A stretch of DNA of 36,369 nucleotides from Myxococcales bacterium (GTDB lineage: Bacteria > Myxococcota_A > Polyangia > Palsa-1104): NCBI GenBank assembly GCA_003153195.1, contig PLXG01000247.1:18003-54371 (forward strand). Direction: 5' to 3'. The notes beneath the pieces are model-generated. The model was not told the origin of the DNA. It did not search any database and saw only the letters and a program-made list of their open reading frames with translations. Both the position numbers and the translations under genes were made by a program. The stretch's first letter is position 1; every line of letters starts with the position of its first letter. This document shows positions 15,727-23,357 of this stretch, piece after piece.

Positions 15727-15756
15727 TTGACGGCTCGTACACCCACACCGTAGCTT
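15727..15756 (+). promoter_or_regulatory. Promoter candidate of the CFI-box cassette, close to the start codon
   Basis: TTGACG (15727-15732) and TAGCTT (15751-15756) are 18 bases apart, and the -10 ends 8 bases before ATG 15765. There is no Shine-Dalgarno in the gap, so the transcript may be leaderless or nearly so. Confidence 0.4.
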
Positions 15757-15764
15757 ACTAATAG

Positions 15765-17492
15765 ATGAGACTCGGAGTGCTGCTGCTTTCGCTGCTGGGC
15801 GTAGCCGGAATCGCCCGGGCCGACTCCTCTTGCCGTTCCGTCGAGATCACTTTCAATCCCACGCCCAACTTGCAAGCGGTGGTGTGGGTGGAAGACTCGA
15901 ACGGAAATTACATCGACACCGTCTACATTACGCGGCTGACCGGCAGCTTAGGCTTGGCCAATCGGCCGGGGAATCATTTTTTCAAAAGCGATTTTCGTTT
16001 TCCCTACGGTCGGCGCGACATGGTGCTGCCGATCTGGGCGCATAAGCGAAACAAACAATATGGCTATGTCGTCATGGGCGGCCACTATGGAAATTCGATC
16101 GCCAGTTGCGCTGCGGCGGGAATCACCGGCAGCGACTGCGACGACGAGACCATCGGCTATCACTACAACGTGAGCTCGCCGGAGCCGTTTTACTGCTCCC
16201 CGCGCGGTGGCGTGAACATCATGGACGTCATGTCGTGCGCGTCGACCTTCTATGGATCGAAGGGCGCGTACGCGGTGTCGCCCGGCTACTCGCTTTATCC
16301 GCCGCGCGCCGATCTGACCTCGTTCGTCGACATGCACGATGGTGCCGAGGCGATGGCTTTTTCGATGGTGAACGATCTGACCGCGGTCTCGGGCGCGACT
16401 CCGCCGGGAAATGCGGTGCTCAATCCGGCCATCGTGTGGGTGCCGCCCGCCGACGGATCGTACGTGATGCGCGTGGAGATGAGCCTCGAGGGCGACTTCA
16501 ATGCCGACAACACTCATGCGTCGGTCAACGACGAGCATAGCGAGCTAAACGGTTACGGAAAACAATTCCTCGGCCAGGGATCGATCGTCTACTCGGTGCC
16601 GTTCACCGTCTCGGAGGCGCCCGACACGGAGACCAGCGCCAGCTACGAAGGATATGGCGACTGGGATGGTGCGACCGGAACACTTCATCTACCCGATCCG
16701 ACCATCACTGACTCGCCGGGCTCGGGCGCCGGACGTCTGCTCGACATCGTCGATGGTGGACAGACCTATCGCCTGAAGGTGAGCACCAACGACAACTGCG
16801 TCGCCTCGCCGACCGATGGCGGCACGACTTCGAACAGCGACGGCGGAACCGGCATCGGCATGGGTTGCGAGCCGCCCGGAATGCCGGCCTCATTCACGGT
16901 CACGCCGCACGCGACCTCGATCGATCTGTCGTTCGCGTCGGCTTCGTCGGGCCCGCCCACGCAGAGCTTCGACGTGCGCTATCTCGAGGCCACCGCCATC
17001 ACCGACGCCAATTTCTCTTCGGCCACGCCGTCATCGAACACCGCGCCGCCGCCGGGCACGCCGGGCTCGACGGTGAAGAGCCAAATTCTGGGACTGCGTC
17101 CGCAGGTCACCTACTATGTCGGCGTGCGGGCGTTTTCGAGCTGCAACGCGGGTTCGACGGTGGCGGTGCTCAAGGTGGTGACGCCGACGGCGCAGTTCGT
17201 GACCTTGCACGGATGTTTTATCGCCACCGCGGCATTCGGATCGTCGATGATGGCCGAGCTCGATGCGCTGCGCCGTTTGCGCGACCAACGATTGCTGAAC
17301 AACCCACTGGGAAAATTGGCGGTGGCGGTCTACTACGATGTGAGCCCACCTTTGGCCGCCGCGCTCTCGACGAGCGATCGAGGACGAGCGGTCGCTCGTG
17401 AATTGCTGGCGCCGCTGGTCGAGCTGGGACGAAGGCTCGCGCCCCTCCCAGCTGCGCGATCGGTCAGCGCAGTCCATTGCGTAGTCCATTGA
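15765..17492 (+). CDS. Secreted CFI-box C-terminal protein, copy 1
   Basis: 575 residues with a signal peptide (MRLGVLLLSLLGVAGIARA). The N-terminal ~320 residues form a module shared with the next gene (FxPxxxLQxxVWxEDxxGNxIDTxYxTRxTGxLGLANRPGN; PYGRRxMVLPxWAH; SxEPFYC; LYPPRADLT). A fibronectin-III-like domain follows (about 370-475: MPASFTVTPHATSIDLSF to PQVTYYVGVRAFSSC). The C-terminus has the CFI-box: GCFIATAAFGS with Cys484, then LRRLRDQRLL, then YYDVSPPLA. The CFI-box-CTERM pattern is known from many secreted bacterial proteins; its role (sorting or processing around the Cys) is not established. It is the first gene of a plus-strand cassette, 17 bases before copy 2. Confidence 0.8.
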   Translation: MRLGVLLLSLLGVAGIARADSSCRSVEITFNPTPNLQAVVWVEDSNGNYIDTVYITRLTGSLGLANRPGNHFFKSDFRFPYGRRDMVLPIWAHKRNKQYGYVVMGGHYGNSIASCAAAGITGSDCDDETIGYHYNVSSPEPFYCSPRGGVNIMDVMSCASTFYGSKGAYAVSPGYSLYPPRADLTSFVDMHDGAEAMAFSMVNDLTAVSGATPPGNAVLNPAIVWVPPADGSYVMRVEMSLEGDFNADNTHASVNDEHSELNGYGKQFLGQGSIVYSVPFTVSEAPDTETSASYEGYGDWDGATGTLHLPDPTITDSPGSGAGRLLDIVDGGQTYRLKVSTNDNCVASPTDGGTTSNSDGGTGIGMGCEPPGMPASFTVTPHATSIDLSFASASSGPPTQSFDVRYLEATAITDANFSSATPSSNTAPPPGTPGSTVKSQILGLRPQVTYYVGVRAFSSCNAGSTVAVLKVVTPTAQFVTLHGCFIATAAFGSSMMAELDALRRLRDQRLLNNPLGKLAVAVYYDVSPPLAAALSTSDRGRAVARELLAPLVELGRRLAPLPAARSVSAVHCVVH

Positions 17493-17509
17493 TCGATTCG
17501 CGCGTGAGG

Positions 17510-19132
17510 ATGGCGCGCGGAATTTTGGCACACGGAATGCTGCCGCTACTGGTCAGCTTGGCCGCATCGAGCGCGCTGGCCGATCAGCCCTGTCGAATCG
17601 TCGAAGTTTCGTTTACGCCCGCGTCGCGGCTTCAGATCGCCGTATGGGCGGAAGACCTATCGGGAAATTTCATCGACACCTTGTACGTCACGCGTGCAAC
17701 TGGCGCGCTCGGGTTGGCCAATCGTCCGGGCAACGGTGAGTTCAAATCGGCCTATCGCTGGCCCTATGGCCGTCGGGAGATGGTGCTTCCGGTTTGGGCG
17801 CATCGACACAATCATTCCTACGGCTATGTGACCATGGGCGGCGCGCGCGGCATCGACAAGACCGACAACTCCATCGGCTATCACGAGTCCTATTCGTCAT
17901 CGGAGCCGTTCTACTGTCCGCCGAGCTCCACCAAGCTGGACGCGGTGTCATGCGCCAGTCCGTTCACCGGATCGAAGGGCCTTTACCTGCCGGGCATGAG
18001 CTCGCTCTATCCGCCGCGCGCCGACTTGACCACCTTTGCCGACGAATATGATTCGGTCGACGCGCATCACTACGCCGCCGACAACGACATCGCCGCCATC
18101 TCGCAGGCCACGCCGCCCGGCGGTGCGCTGGTCGATCCGCCTATCACCTGGGCGATGCCCGACTCGGCTGCGAGCGGAACCTATCGCATCTTCGTCGAGG
18201 CCAGTCGCGAAGCCGACTTCAACTCTTCGCATCATTATCCTTCGTTTCCCGACGTCAATTCGGAGCTGCGCGGATTTGGATCGGACGCGCTCGGTCAGCC
18301 ATCGGTGGTCTACTCGGTTCCGGTGATGATCGATGGAACGGCCGACGAGGTCTCGACCGCCGATTGGGATGGCTACGGATCGTGGGATGGCTCGGACGGC
18401 AACCTCAATGTGCCCGACGGAACCATCAGCGAGCCGGCGAACTGCGACGCGCTATCGCAAAATTGCGGCGCCGGACGTCTGTCGCTCATCGATGGAGCGC
18501 GGCTGAAAGTGATCGCCGGCAGCTGCACCGGTTGTCAGACCGCACCTTCGCCGGGGGCGATGGCGGCCGATCCGCAGGATACCTCGGTCAAGTTGAGCTT
18601 CACCGCGCCGATGTCGAACGGGGTGCTCGACGCTGCCAGCCGATATGAGATTCGCTATCGTCCCGGCATGCCACTCGACGACGATTCGTTCGGCGAGGGA
18701 ATTCCGGCCGACACGCCGCCTTCACCGGGAACGCCGGGCACGGCGCAGTCGGTCACGCTCACCGGCCTCAAGCCAGAGACCATCTATTACATTGGCGTTC
18801 GCGCCATCAGCGTGTGCGGAAAGGCATCGCCGGCGCAGTTCGTCACCACCACCACGCAGAAGGCCAAGTTCGTGACGCTGAACGGCTGCTTCATCGCCAC
18901 TGCTGCTTTTGGCTCGGCAATGGTGGCCGAGCTTTCGACGCTCCGGCACCTTCGCGATCGGCATCTGCTCTCGAATCCAATGGGCAAGATGGCGGTGGCA
19001 ATCTACTACGCGATGTCGCCGCCGCTGGCGAACGCGATCTCGACGCACGAGATGCTCCGGTCGGGCGCGCGCGCGCTGCTGTCGCCGCTGGTCCAATTTT
19101 CTCGCGCACTGGAAAAATCTCCGTCGCGTTAG
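17510..19132 (+). CDS. Secreted CFI-box C-terminal protein, copy 2 (tandem paralogue)
   Basis: 540 residues from ATG 17510, with signal peptide MARGILAHGMLPLLVSLAASSALA; an upstream TTG at 17477 would overlap copy 1 and is less likely. GAGG directly before the ATG is poorly spaced, so an inner ATG (17537) cannot be excluded. It aligns with copy 1 along its whole length: VWAEDLSGNFIDTLYVTR, GLANRPGN, PYGRREMVLPVWAH, SSLYPPRADLT, a fibronectin-III-like domain (LKPETIYYIGVRAISVC), and the CFI-box GCFIATAAFGS with Cys460, LRHLRDRHLL and YYAMSPPLA. The shared module therefore arose by tandem duplication and has diverged. The central metal- or ligand-binding properties are unknown. It lies 58 bases upstream of the DUF4266 lipoprotein. 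Confidence 0.8.
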   Translation: MARGILAHGMLPLLVSLAASSALADQPCRIVEVSFTPASRLQIAVWAEDLSGNFIDTLYVTRATGALGLANRPGNGEFKSAYRWPYGRREMVLPVWAHRHNHSYGYVTMGGARGIDKTDNSIGYHESYSSSEPFYCPPSSTKLDAVSCASPFTGSKGLYLPGMSSLYPPRADLTTFADEYDSVDAHHYAADNDIAAISQATPPGGALVDPPITWAMPDSAASGTYRIFVEASREADFNSSHHYPSFPDVNSELRGFGSDALGQPSVVYSVPVMIDGTADEVSTADWDGYGSWDGSDGNLNVPDGTISEPANCDALSQNCGAGRLSLIDGARLKVIAGSCTGCQTAPSPGAMAADPQDTSVKLSFTAPMSNGVLDAASRYEIRYRPGMPLDDDSFGEGIPADTPPSPGTPGTAQSVTLTGLKPETIYYIGVRAISVCGKASPAQFVTTTTQKAKFVTLNGCFIATAAFGSAMVAELSTLRHLRDRHLLSNPMGKMAVAIYYAMSPPLANAISTHEMLRSGARALLSPLVQFSRALEKSPSR

Positions 19133-19190
19133 CAAAACTGTCCGCCTGTAAGGCTTGCGCCGCCGCCCCTTTTATCGGAACATTCTGCCG

Positions 19191-19400
19191 ATGAAAATGG
19201 CCGTCCTCTGTTTCGCGCTTGCGTCGGGGCTCTCTGGATGCGTTCGCGTCAAACCGTATCAACGCGAATATCTGTCGCAGCGCGCCATGGATGCGGCCGC
19301 TGAAAAGGTAGAAGATCGATTCAAGCAGCATTGGCAGGGATCGCGCGAGGGATCGGAAGGCGGATTCGGAAGCGCCGGCGGCGGATGCGGCTGTAACTAG
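19191..19400 (+). CDS. DUF4266-type small lipoprotein with GGGCGCN tail
   Basis: 69 residues from ATG 19191, with an alternative ATG two codons later. Signal peptide with lipobox LSGC (Cys17). The family pattern VRVKPYQREYLSQRAM follows immediately after the lipid Cys. A Gly/Ser-rich segment leads to a terminal GGGCGCN (63-69). DUF4266 proteins share this Cys-V-x-P-x-x-R-E-x-L start and a glycine-cysteine end. They are commonly encoded beside DUF3570 proteins, and often near an ApbE flavin transferase and a thioredoxin-like protein (my recollection of the family's neighbourhoods). The DUF3570 gene is next, but ApbE and thioredoxin are absent from this window. Its stop codon lies inside a 13-bp inverted repeat arm. 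The short length keeps confidence below that of the larger genes. Confidence 0.8.
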   Translation: MKMAVLCFALASGLSGCVRVKPYQREYLSQRAMDAAAEKVEDRFKQHWQGSREGSEGGFGSAGGGCGCN

Positions 19401-19461
19401 TACCTCGCCACAGAGAAAATGACGGGTTCAAAAGCAAAGGTTCGTCGGGGCGAGGTACTAG
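19397..19461. repeat. 13-bp perfect inverted repeat enclosing 39 bases
   Basis: CTAGTACCTCGCC at 19397-19409 is the exact reverse complement of GGCGAGGTACTAG at 19449-19461. The left arm covers the DUF4266 stop codon. The core CGAGGTACTA of the right arm recurs at 19589-19598, and CTAGTAC recurs at 19610-19616 inside the first codons of the DUF3570 gene. Confidence 0.8.
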
Positions 19462-19598
19462 CCGATCTAAGGGGACGTGCCGTCCCCCTCGTCGGGCACA
19501 GCCCGCCGAGCCTCCCCCCTTGCTCGCGGGTCGACTTCGACCCGACGGCGCCTTGGGCGCCTCGGCCAACCGATCAAAATCTTTGTGACGAGGTACTA
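19451..19598. repeat. Hairpin cluster flanked by 10-bp direct repeats CGAGGTACTA
   Basis: Between direct repeats at 19451-19460 and 19589-19598 lie four successive perfect hairpins. They are GGGGACG-TGC-CGTCCCC (19471-19487), CGGGC-ACA-GCCCG (19493-19505), CGGGTCGA-CT-TCGACCCG (19527-19544) and GGCGCC-TTG-GGCGCC (19547-19561). No gene fits here. It may be a REP/MITE-like element or an RNA structure that separates expression of the DUF4266 and DUF3570 genes. Confidence 0.65.
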
Positions 19599-19603
19599 AG
19601 GAA

Positions 19604-20773
19604 ATGCGACTAGTACTCTCCATCTTCCTTTTTGCGTCGCTGTTTTCGTCCGTCGCGTCGGCGGATGAGATCGTCTTTCGCGGCAACTATTGGCGCGATC
19701 GCAACACGCGCGTGATTCAGCCCGAGGCCGATCTGCAGAAAGAATTGCCGACGGGGACCATGGTCGGTGCGCACTACCTGCTCGACACCATCACCAGCGC
19801 ATCGGTGGCGGCGGGCGCGGTGCGCGATCAGCCGTTCACCGAGCTGCGCAACGAGGTCGGATTTCGCTTAGGTCAGCGCATCGGTCCGGCGACGCTGGTG
19901 GGGCGCTACTCCTATTCGTCGGAGTCCGATTATTGGGCGCACACCGCCGGGCTTTCGCTGCTGGTCGATCTGTTCCACAAGAACAGCACGCTCGGACTTT
20001 CCGCCACCTACGGCCACGACGATGTGGGCTTGCGCATGGACGCCAAGACCTTCAACCCCGTCGGCGGGTTGCAAACCATCCACTTCATTCTCTCCTGGTC
20101 GCAGGTGCTCACCACTAAACTGCTGCTGAATGTGAGCTATGAGCTCGGTGAGTCGGGGTTCGGCTCAGCGTCGAACGGCTACCAAAACAATCCCTATCGC
20201 ACGGTCAGCTTGGGTGGCACTCCGTCGCGCGAGACCACGCCCTTCGAGCGATTTCGTCAGGCGTTCAGCGCTGGGTTCAACTGGATCGTTCCCACTCGCG
20301 CGCAGCTGGTACCCTGGATTTCGTTTCGTCCGTCCTATCGCTTCTATTTCGACGACTGGGGATTGCGCTCACACGCTGCCGAATTGCGAATGTATTTTCC
20401 GGTCGGCGTGTTCGAGTTTCGTTTGACTGGTCGCTACTACCATCAGAATTCGGTCAGCTTTTGGAACGACGTCGACGGCACGCCCAGCTACAGCGGCAGC
20501 CACGGCAAATCATGCAGCACCTGCTATTTCACCAAATCGAGTCTGGGATTTTATACCTCGGATCCCAAGCTCGGCATTTTCTCCTCGGAGTTTCTCGATT
20601 TTCGCGTGCTCATTCATCTGACCGGACTGCGCCGATTCAACTCGCGCTTGGCTCACTATCTGAGCGCATCGTACATTGAGCTGTCTTACGGCCACTATTT
20701 CAACGATCGCTACGCGCACACCGCCTTTGGCGACGCCGATTTGGCCGGGCTCGCCTTCGCGTTTCCTCTCTGA
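19604..20773 (+). CDS. DUF3570 family protein, probable outer-membrane beta-barrel
   Basis: 389 residues with a signal peptide (MRLVLSIFLFASLFSSVASA). After it comes the family's opening VFRGNYWRDRNTRVIQPEADL. The rest is a succession of amphipathic strands with aromatic girdle residues (for example ATLVGRYSYSSESDYW, SLGFYTSDPKLG, YIELSYGHYFNDRY) and a C-terminal aromatic/hydrophobic end (AFAFPL), as expected for an outer-membrane barrel. A CSTC motif sits in a loop near residue 305. DUF3570 proteins are paired with DUF4266 lipoproteins in many genomes. Here the two are separated by 203 bases of repeat sequence. AAGGAA precedes the ATG. Barrel topology is inferred from strand pattern. Confidence 0.82.
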   Translation: MRLVLSIFLFASLFSSVASADEIVFRGNYWRDRNTRVIQPEADLQKELPTGTMVGAHYLLDTITSASVAAGAVRDQPFTELRNEVGFRLGQRIGPATLVGRYSYSSESDYWAHTAGLSLLVDLFHKNSTLGLSATYGHDDVGLRMDAKTFNPVGGLQTIHFILSWSQVLTTKLLLNVSYELGESGFGSASNGYQNNPYRTVSLGGTPSRETTPFERFRQAFSAGFNWIVPTRAQLVPWISFRPSYRFYFDDWGLRSHAAELRMYFPVGVFEFRLTGRYYHQNSVSFWNDVDGTPSYSGSHGKSCSTCYFTKSSLGFYTSDPKLGIFSSEFLDFRVLIHLTGLRRFNSRLAHYLSASYIELSYGHYFNDRYAHTAFGDADLAGLAFAFPL

Positions 20774-20803
20774 GACGCAATCGCGCTATGATGCGCGAAC
20801 ATC

Positions 20804-21514
20804 ATGCGTACCCATTTGGTGCTCGACATCGAGACTGTTCCCGACGCGGAGCTGTGGCATCCCGAAATTGAAGCGGGACAAGAGCGCCCCTTTCCACCGC
20901 TGCACGCGCATCGGCCCATCGTCATTGGCGTGCTGTGGCTCGACGAGAACTACGGATTTCGCCGCCTCGGAGTGATCGGTGAAAATAAAGACGAGCGTGG
21001 CATGCTGCTCGATTTTTCTTCGTTCGCCGACCAACATCGCCCGCACATCGTCACCTTCAACGGGCGCGGCTTCGATCTGCCGGTGATCGCGCTACGCTGT
21101 CTGCGCCAAGGCGTTCCGCTTAGCTTCATGTTCGCCGATCGCGATTATCGTTATCGCTTCAGCGACTCCGGCCACATCGATCTCTACGACTTCTTGTCCG
21201 ACCACGGCGCGGCGCGAGTCGGCTCGCTCGACGCATTGGCGCGGCTGATCGGCTTGCCGGGAAAAGTGGGCGTCGACGGCAGTCAGGTTGAAGGTCTCTA
21301 CAACGCCGGTCAGCTGGAGAGCATCAAGAACTACTGTCTCGCCGACGTGACTCAGACCGCCTTTCTGCTCTTGCGCTATCGACTGCTGCAAGGCGCGCTC
21401 GATCTGCCGAGCTACCAGCGCGCGGCGCTCGGGCTTTTCGATGCACTGTCTGCCGACGGGCGAGTGAATCCAGTGCTCGATCGAATCGATCGCAAGCGAC
21501 TCCTGCTCGAATAG
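20804..21514 (+). CDS. PolB-like 3'-5' exonuclease (DEDDy)
   Basis: 236 residues, cytoplasmic. The three exonuclease motifs are intact: ExoI VLDIETV (Asp8, Glu10), ExoII TFNGRGFDLPV (Asp91), and ExoIII YCLADV with Tyr177 and Asp181 (the YxxxD form). This matches the predicted PolB-like exonuclease family (PF10108-type), which has the proofreading fold without a polymerase. The substrate, DNA or RNA, cannot be read from sequence. TATGAT at 20787-20792 lies 11 bases before the ATG and could be a -10 element. The 3-methyladenine glycosylase gene begins 7 bases after the stop, so the two are probably co-transcribed; a link to base excision repair is inference. Confidence 0.85.
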   Translation: MRTHLVLDIETVPDAELWHPEIEAGQERPFPPLHAHRPIVIGVLWLDENYGFRRLGVIGENKDERGMLLDFSSFADQHRPHIVTFNGRGFDLPVIALRCLRQGVPLSFMFADRDYRYRFSDSGHIDLYDFLSDHGAARVGSLDALARLIGLPGKVGVDGSQVEGLYNAGQLESIKNYCLADVTQTAFLLLRYRLLQGALDLPSYQRAALGLFDALSADGRVNPVLDRIDRKRLLLE

Positions 21515-21521
21515 TCGTTCG

Positions 21522-22076
21522 ATGAAGCTCAAGCGATCGTTTTACGCGCGGCCCTGCCTGGAAGTGGCACGCGATCTGATCGGCAAACACCTCATCCATC
21601 GCCGCGGCGATCGACTCCTGGGCGGACGTATCGTCGAAGTCGAGGCTTACGTTCACGAAGAAGATCAAGCCTGCCACGCACGGTTCGGTCCGACGCCGCG
21701 CGCACTCACGCTCTACGGTGAGCCCGGCCACGCCTACGTATTTCTGATCTACGGAATGTACGACTGCTTCAACGTAGTGACCGAGCCCAAAGGCTCGCCG
21801 GCGGCCGTTTTGATCCGCGCGCTTGAGCCACAGGAGGACGTGGCGAAGCTAGGAAAAACCGACGGTCCCGGCAAACTCTGCCGTACCCTAGGAATCTCCC
21901 GCACCCACAACGGCCTAGATCTCACCGCCGATCTCATCTGGATCGAATCCCGTCGCGACAAGAGTCCCAAGGTCGTCACCACGCCAAGAATCGGCGTCGA
22001 CTACGCTGGCCGATGGGCAAGAAAGCCATGGCGCTTCCTAGACCCAAACAGTCCTTACGTCTCCAGACGAAAATAA
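21522..22076 (+). CDS. mpg: DNA-3-methyladenine glycosylase (AAG/MPG family)
   Basis: 184 residues, the normal size for the bacterial MPG/AAG family. It has RIVEVEAY, in which Glu41 matches the human catalytic Glu125 and Tyr43 the base-stacking Tyr127. His52 (QACHA) matches His136. The conserved YVFLIYGMYDCFNVV and GPGKLCRTLGI segments follow. The enzyme flips out and excises alkylated purines such as 3-methyladenine and hypoxanthine, leaving abasic sites (EC 3.2.2.21). It is immediately downstream of the exonuclease gene. The ATG at 21522 lacks a strong ribosome site and may depend on coupling to that gene. Confidence 0.93.
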   Translation: MKLKRSFYARPCLEVARDLIGKHLIHRRGDRLLGGRIVEVEAYVHEEDQACHARFGPTPRALTLYGEPGHAYVFLIYGMYDCFNVVTEPKGSPAAVLIRALEPQEDVAKLGKTDGPGKLCRTLGISRTHNGLDLTADLIWIESRRDKSPKVVTTPRIGVDYAGRWARKPWRFLDPNSPYVSRRK

Positions 22077-22175
22077 CGCGCAACTCCAGCGGCCACTCTG
22101 TGGAGCGCTCAGCCGGGTATTTTCGAGCACTTACCAATGGCAAGACATTGCAATACCTGGTCAAAGGAGGCTCCC

Positions 22176-22439
22176 ATGCGCACCGTTTTGGTTGGAATCA
22201 TCTTGGCGGCCGTGGCTAGCCCGTCTTTCGCTGGGCAACGACGGCGCGTTGAACACGAGCTCGAAAAGCGTCTCGACAAGGCCGGAATCGCGGCGACCGC
22301 GCCCAAGAAGAACGCGAGCTACTACAACGAAAAGCACGCGCTCATGGGCACTACGCGAATCGGAAAATATAAAGAGACGATTCTGATCGGCACGAAAAAA
22401 GCGATTCGTTCGGGCGATGAATCGTCGTCTGACGACTGA
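22176..22439 (+). CDS. Small exported basic protein, unknown
   Basis: 87 residues from ATG 22176, chosen for the strong AAAGGAGG at 22163-22170; a longer frame from 22137 has none. Signal peptide MRTVLVGIILAAVASPSFAG. The mature part is basic in its first half (QRRRVEHELEKRLDKAG) and ends in an acidic Ser/Asp tail (SGDESSSDD). No family recognised. Its TGA (22437-22439) and the TGA of the convergent lipoprotein (22440-22442 read on the minus strand) together form the palindrome TGATCA, so the two coding regions meet with no spacer. Confidence 0.65.
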   Translation: MRTVLVGIILAAVASPSFAGQRRRVEHELEKRLDKAGIAATAPKKNASYYNEKHALMGTTRIGKYKETILIGTKKAIRSGDESSSDD

Positions 22440-23357
22440 TCAGGGACAGGTGGGCGCAGGATCGGATTGCGCCGCGGTACCCGTCGCAGTCGCCTGAATG
22501 TCATCGATCGCGATTCCACTCGGCTTGTCCGCGAACGCAAATGCAAACCATTTAGCGGTTGCCGGAAACGCACCGGAGGCTCCATTGAAGACGACCCCTG
22601 CGGAATTGGCGAGCGCGGTGGTTGTCAGCCCTGAAAGCGACTTCCAGTCTTGGTCCGATGAAGTGGGCGCCATCGCGTAGAAGGTCCGCTCGCCGCTCAC
22701 ATCCCCTTCGATCGCGTCGAGGTCCGACCAGTAGAGTTGGATGGTTCCGAGTGCCGTGCTGTCGGTGACATAGATCGCGAGTGATTGAATATCTGCCGAT
22801 GGTACGTGGACAGCGATCGACGGCACGTCGCGTTTGGCGCACGATCCTGAGTCCACGCAGGATGGCTCGAAGGTGTAACTGGTGTCGAGCTTGCCATCGA
22901 TCATGTTGCCGGGGGCGTTATCGATCGCGCTGCCGCTCGACTGATAGCCCCAGAGCGCGAGACCGTCGACGATATTGGCGACGGCCGCAGTCGTGTGCGG
23001 CGAAAGCGTCGTGGAGAAGTCATAGGTTTGCGCCAGCGCTCGACCGCCGGAATCGATCGCGCGCAGGTGATACTTGGTGGCGCCGGTCTGCTGCAGCGGA
23101 ACGATGGCACAAAAGGTGCCATCCGAAATGTTCGACTCCACTCTCCCCGCACCATCGACATCGATGACGACGAGCGCACCCGAGGGGCCGCTGCCGGTCA
23201 CTTTGACTGCCGTTGCGTTACTCTCGGTGAGAGGCGCGGGGACCGCGAAGGCGTCGCCAGCTTGCGTCGTGTCACCTTGAATTGTGCTCTCGGCGGAGTT
23301 GCCTCCGCCAGAACAGCCACTCGCAGCGAGAAAGAGAGTGAGACAAATCGATCGCAT
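22440..23357 (-). CDS. Secreted lipoprotein, unknown function
   Basis: 305 residues with a clear lipoprotein signal (MRSICLTLFLAASGC, lipid Cys15) followed by a Gly/Ser/Asn-rich linker. The first ~110 mature residues are strand-rich (VKVTGSGPSGALVVIDVDGAGRVE). The remainder (about 130-295) has a discoidin-like flavour: IDGKLDTSYTFEPSC, then LAIYVTDSTALGTIQLYWSD, then WFAFAFADKPSGIAIDDIQAT, resembling carbohydrate- or surface-binding F5/8-type C modules. This is tentative. A run of G residues (GGGGGGGAAC) before the ATG can serve as the ribosome site. It lies downstream of a 454-base gap and is on the same strand as the propeller protein beyond it. Confidence 0.7.
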   Translation of the reverse strand: MRSICLTLFLAASGCSGGGNSAESTIQGDTTQAGDAFAVPAPLTESNATAVKVTGSGPSGALVVIDVDGAGRVESNISDGTFCAIVPLQQTGATKYHLRAIDSGGRALAQTYDFSTTLSPHTTAAVANIVDGLALWGYQSSGSAIDNAPGNMIDGKLDTSYTFEPSCVDSGSCAKRDVPSIAVHVPSADIQSLAIYVTDSTALGTIQLYWSDLDAIEGDVSGERTFYAMAPTSSDQDWKSLSGLTTTALANSAGVVFNGASGAFPATAKWFAFAFADKPSGIAIDDIQATATGTAAQSDPAPTCP

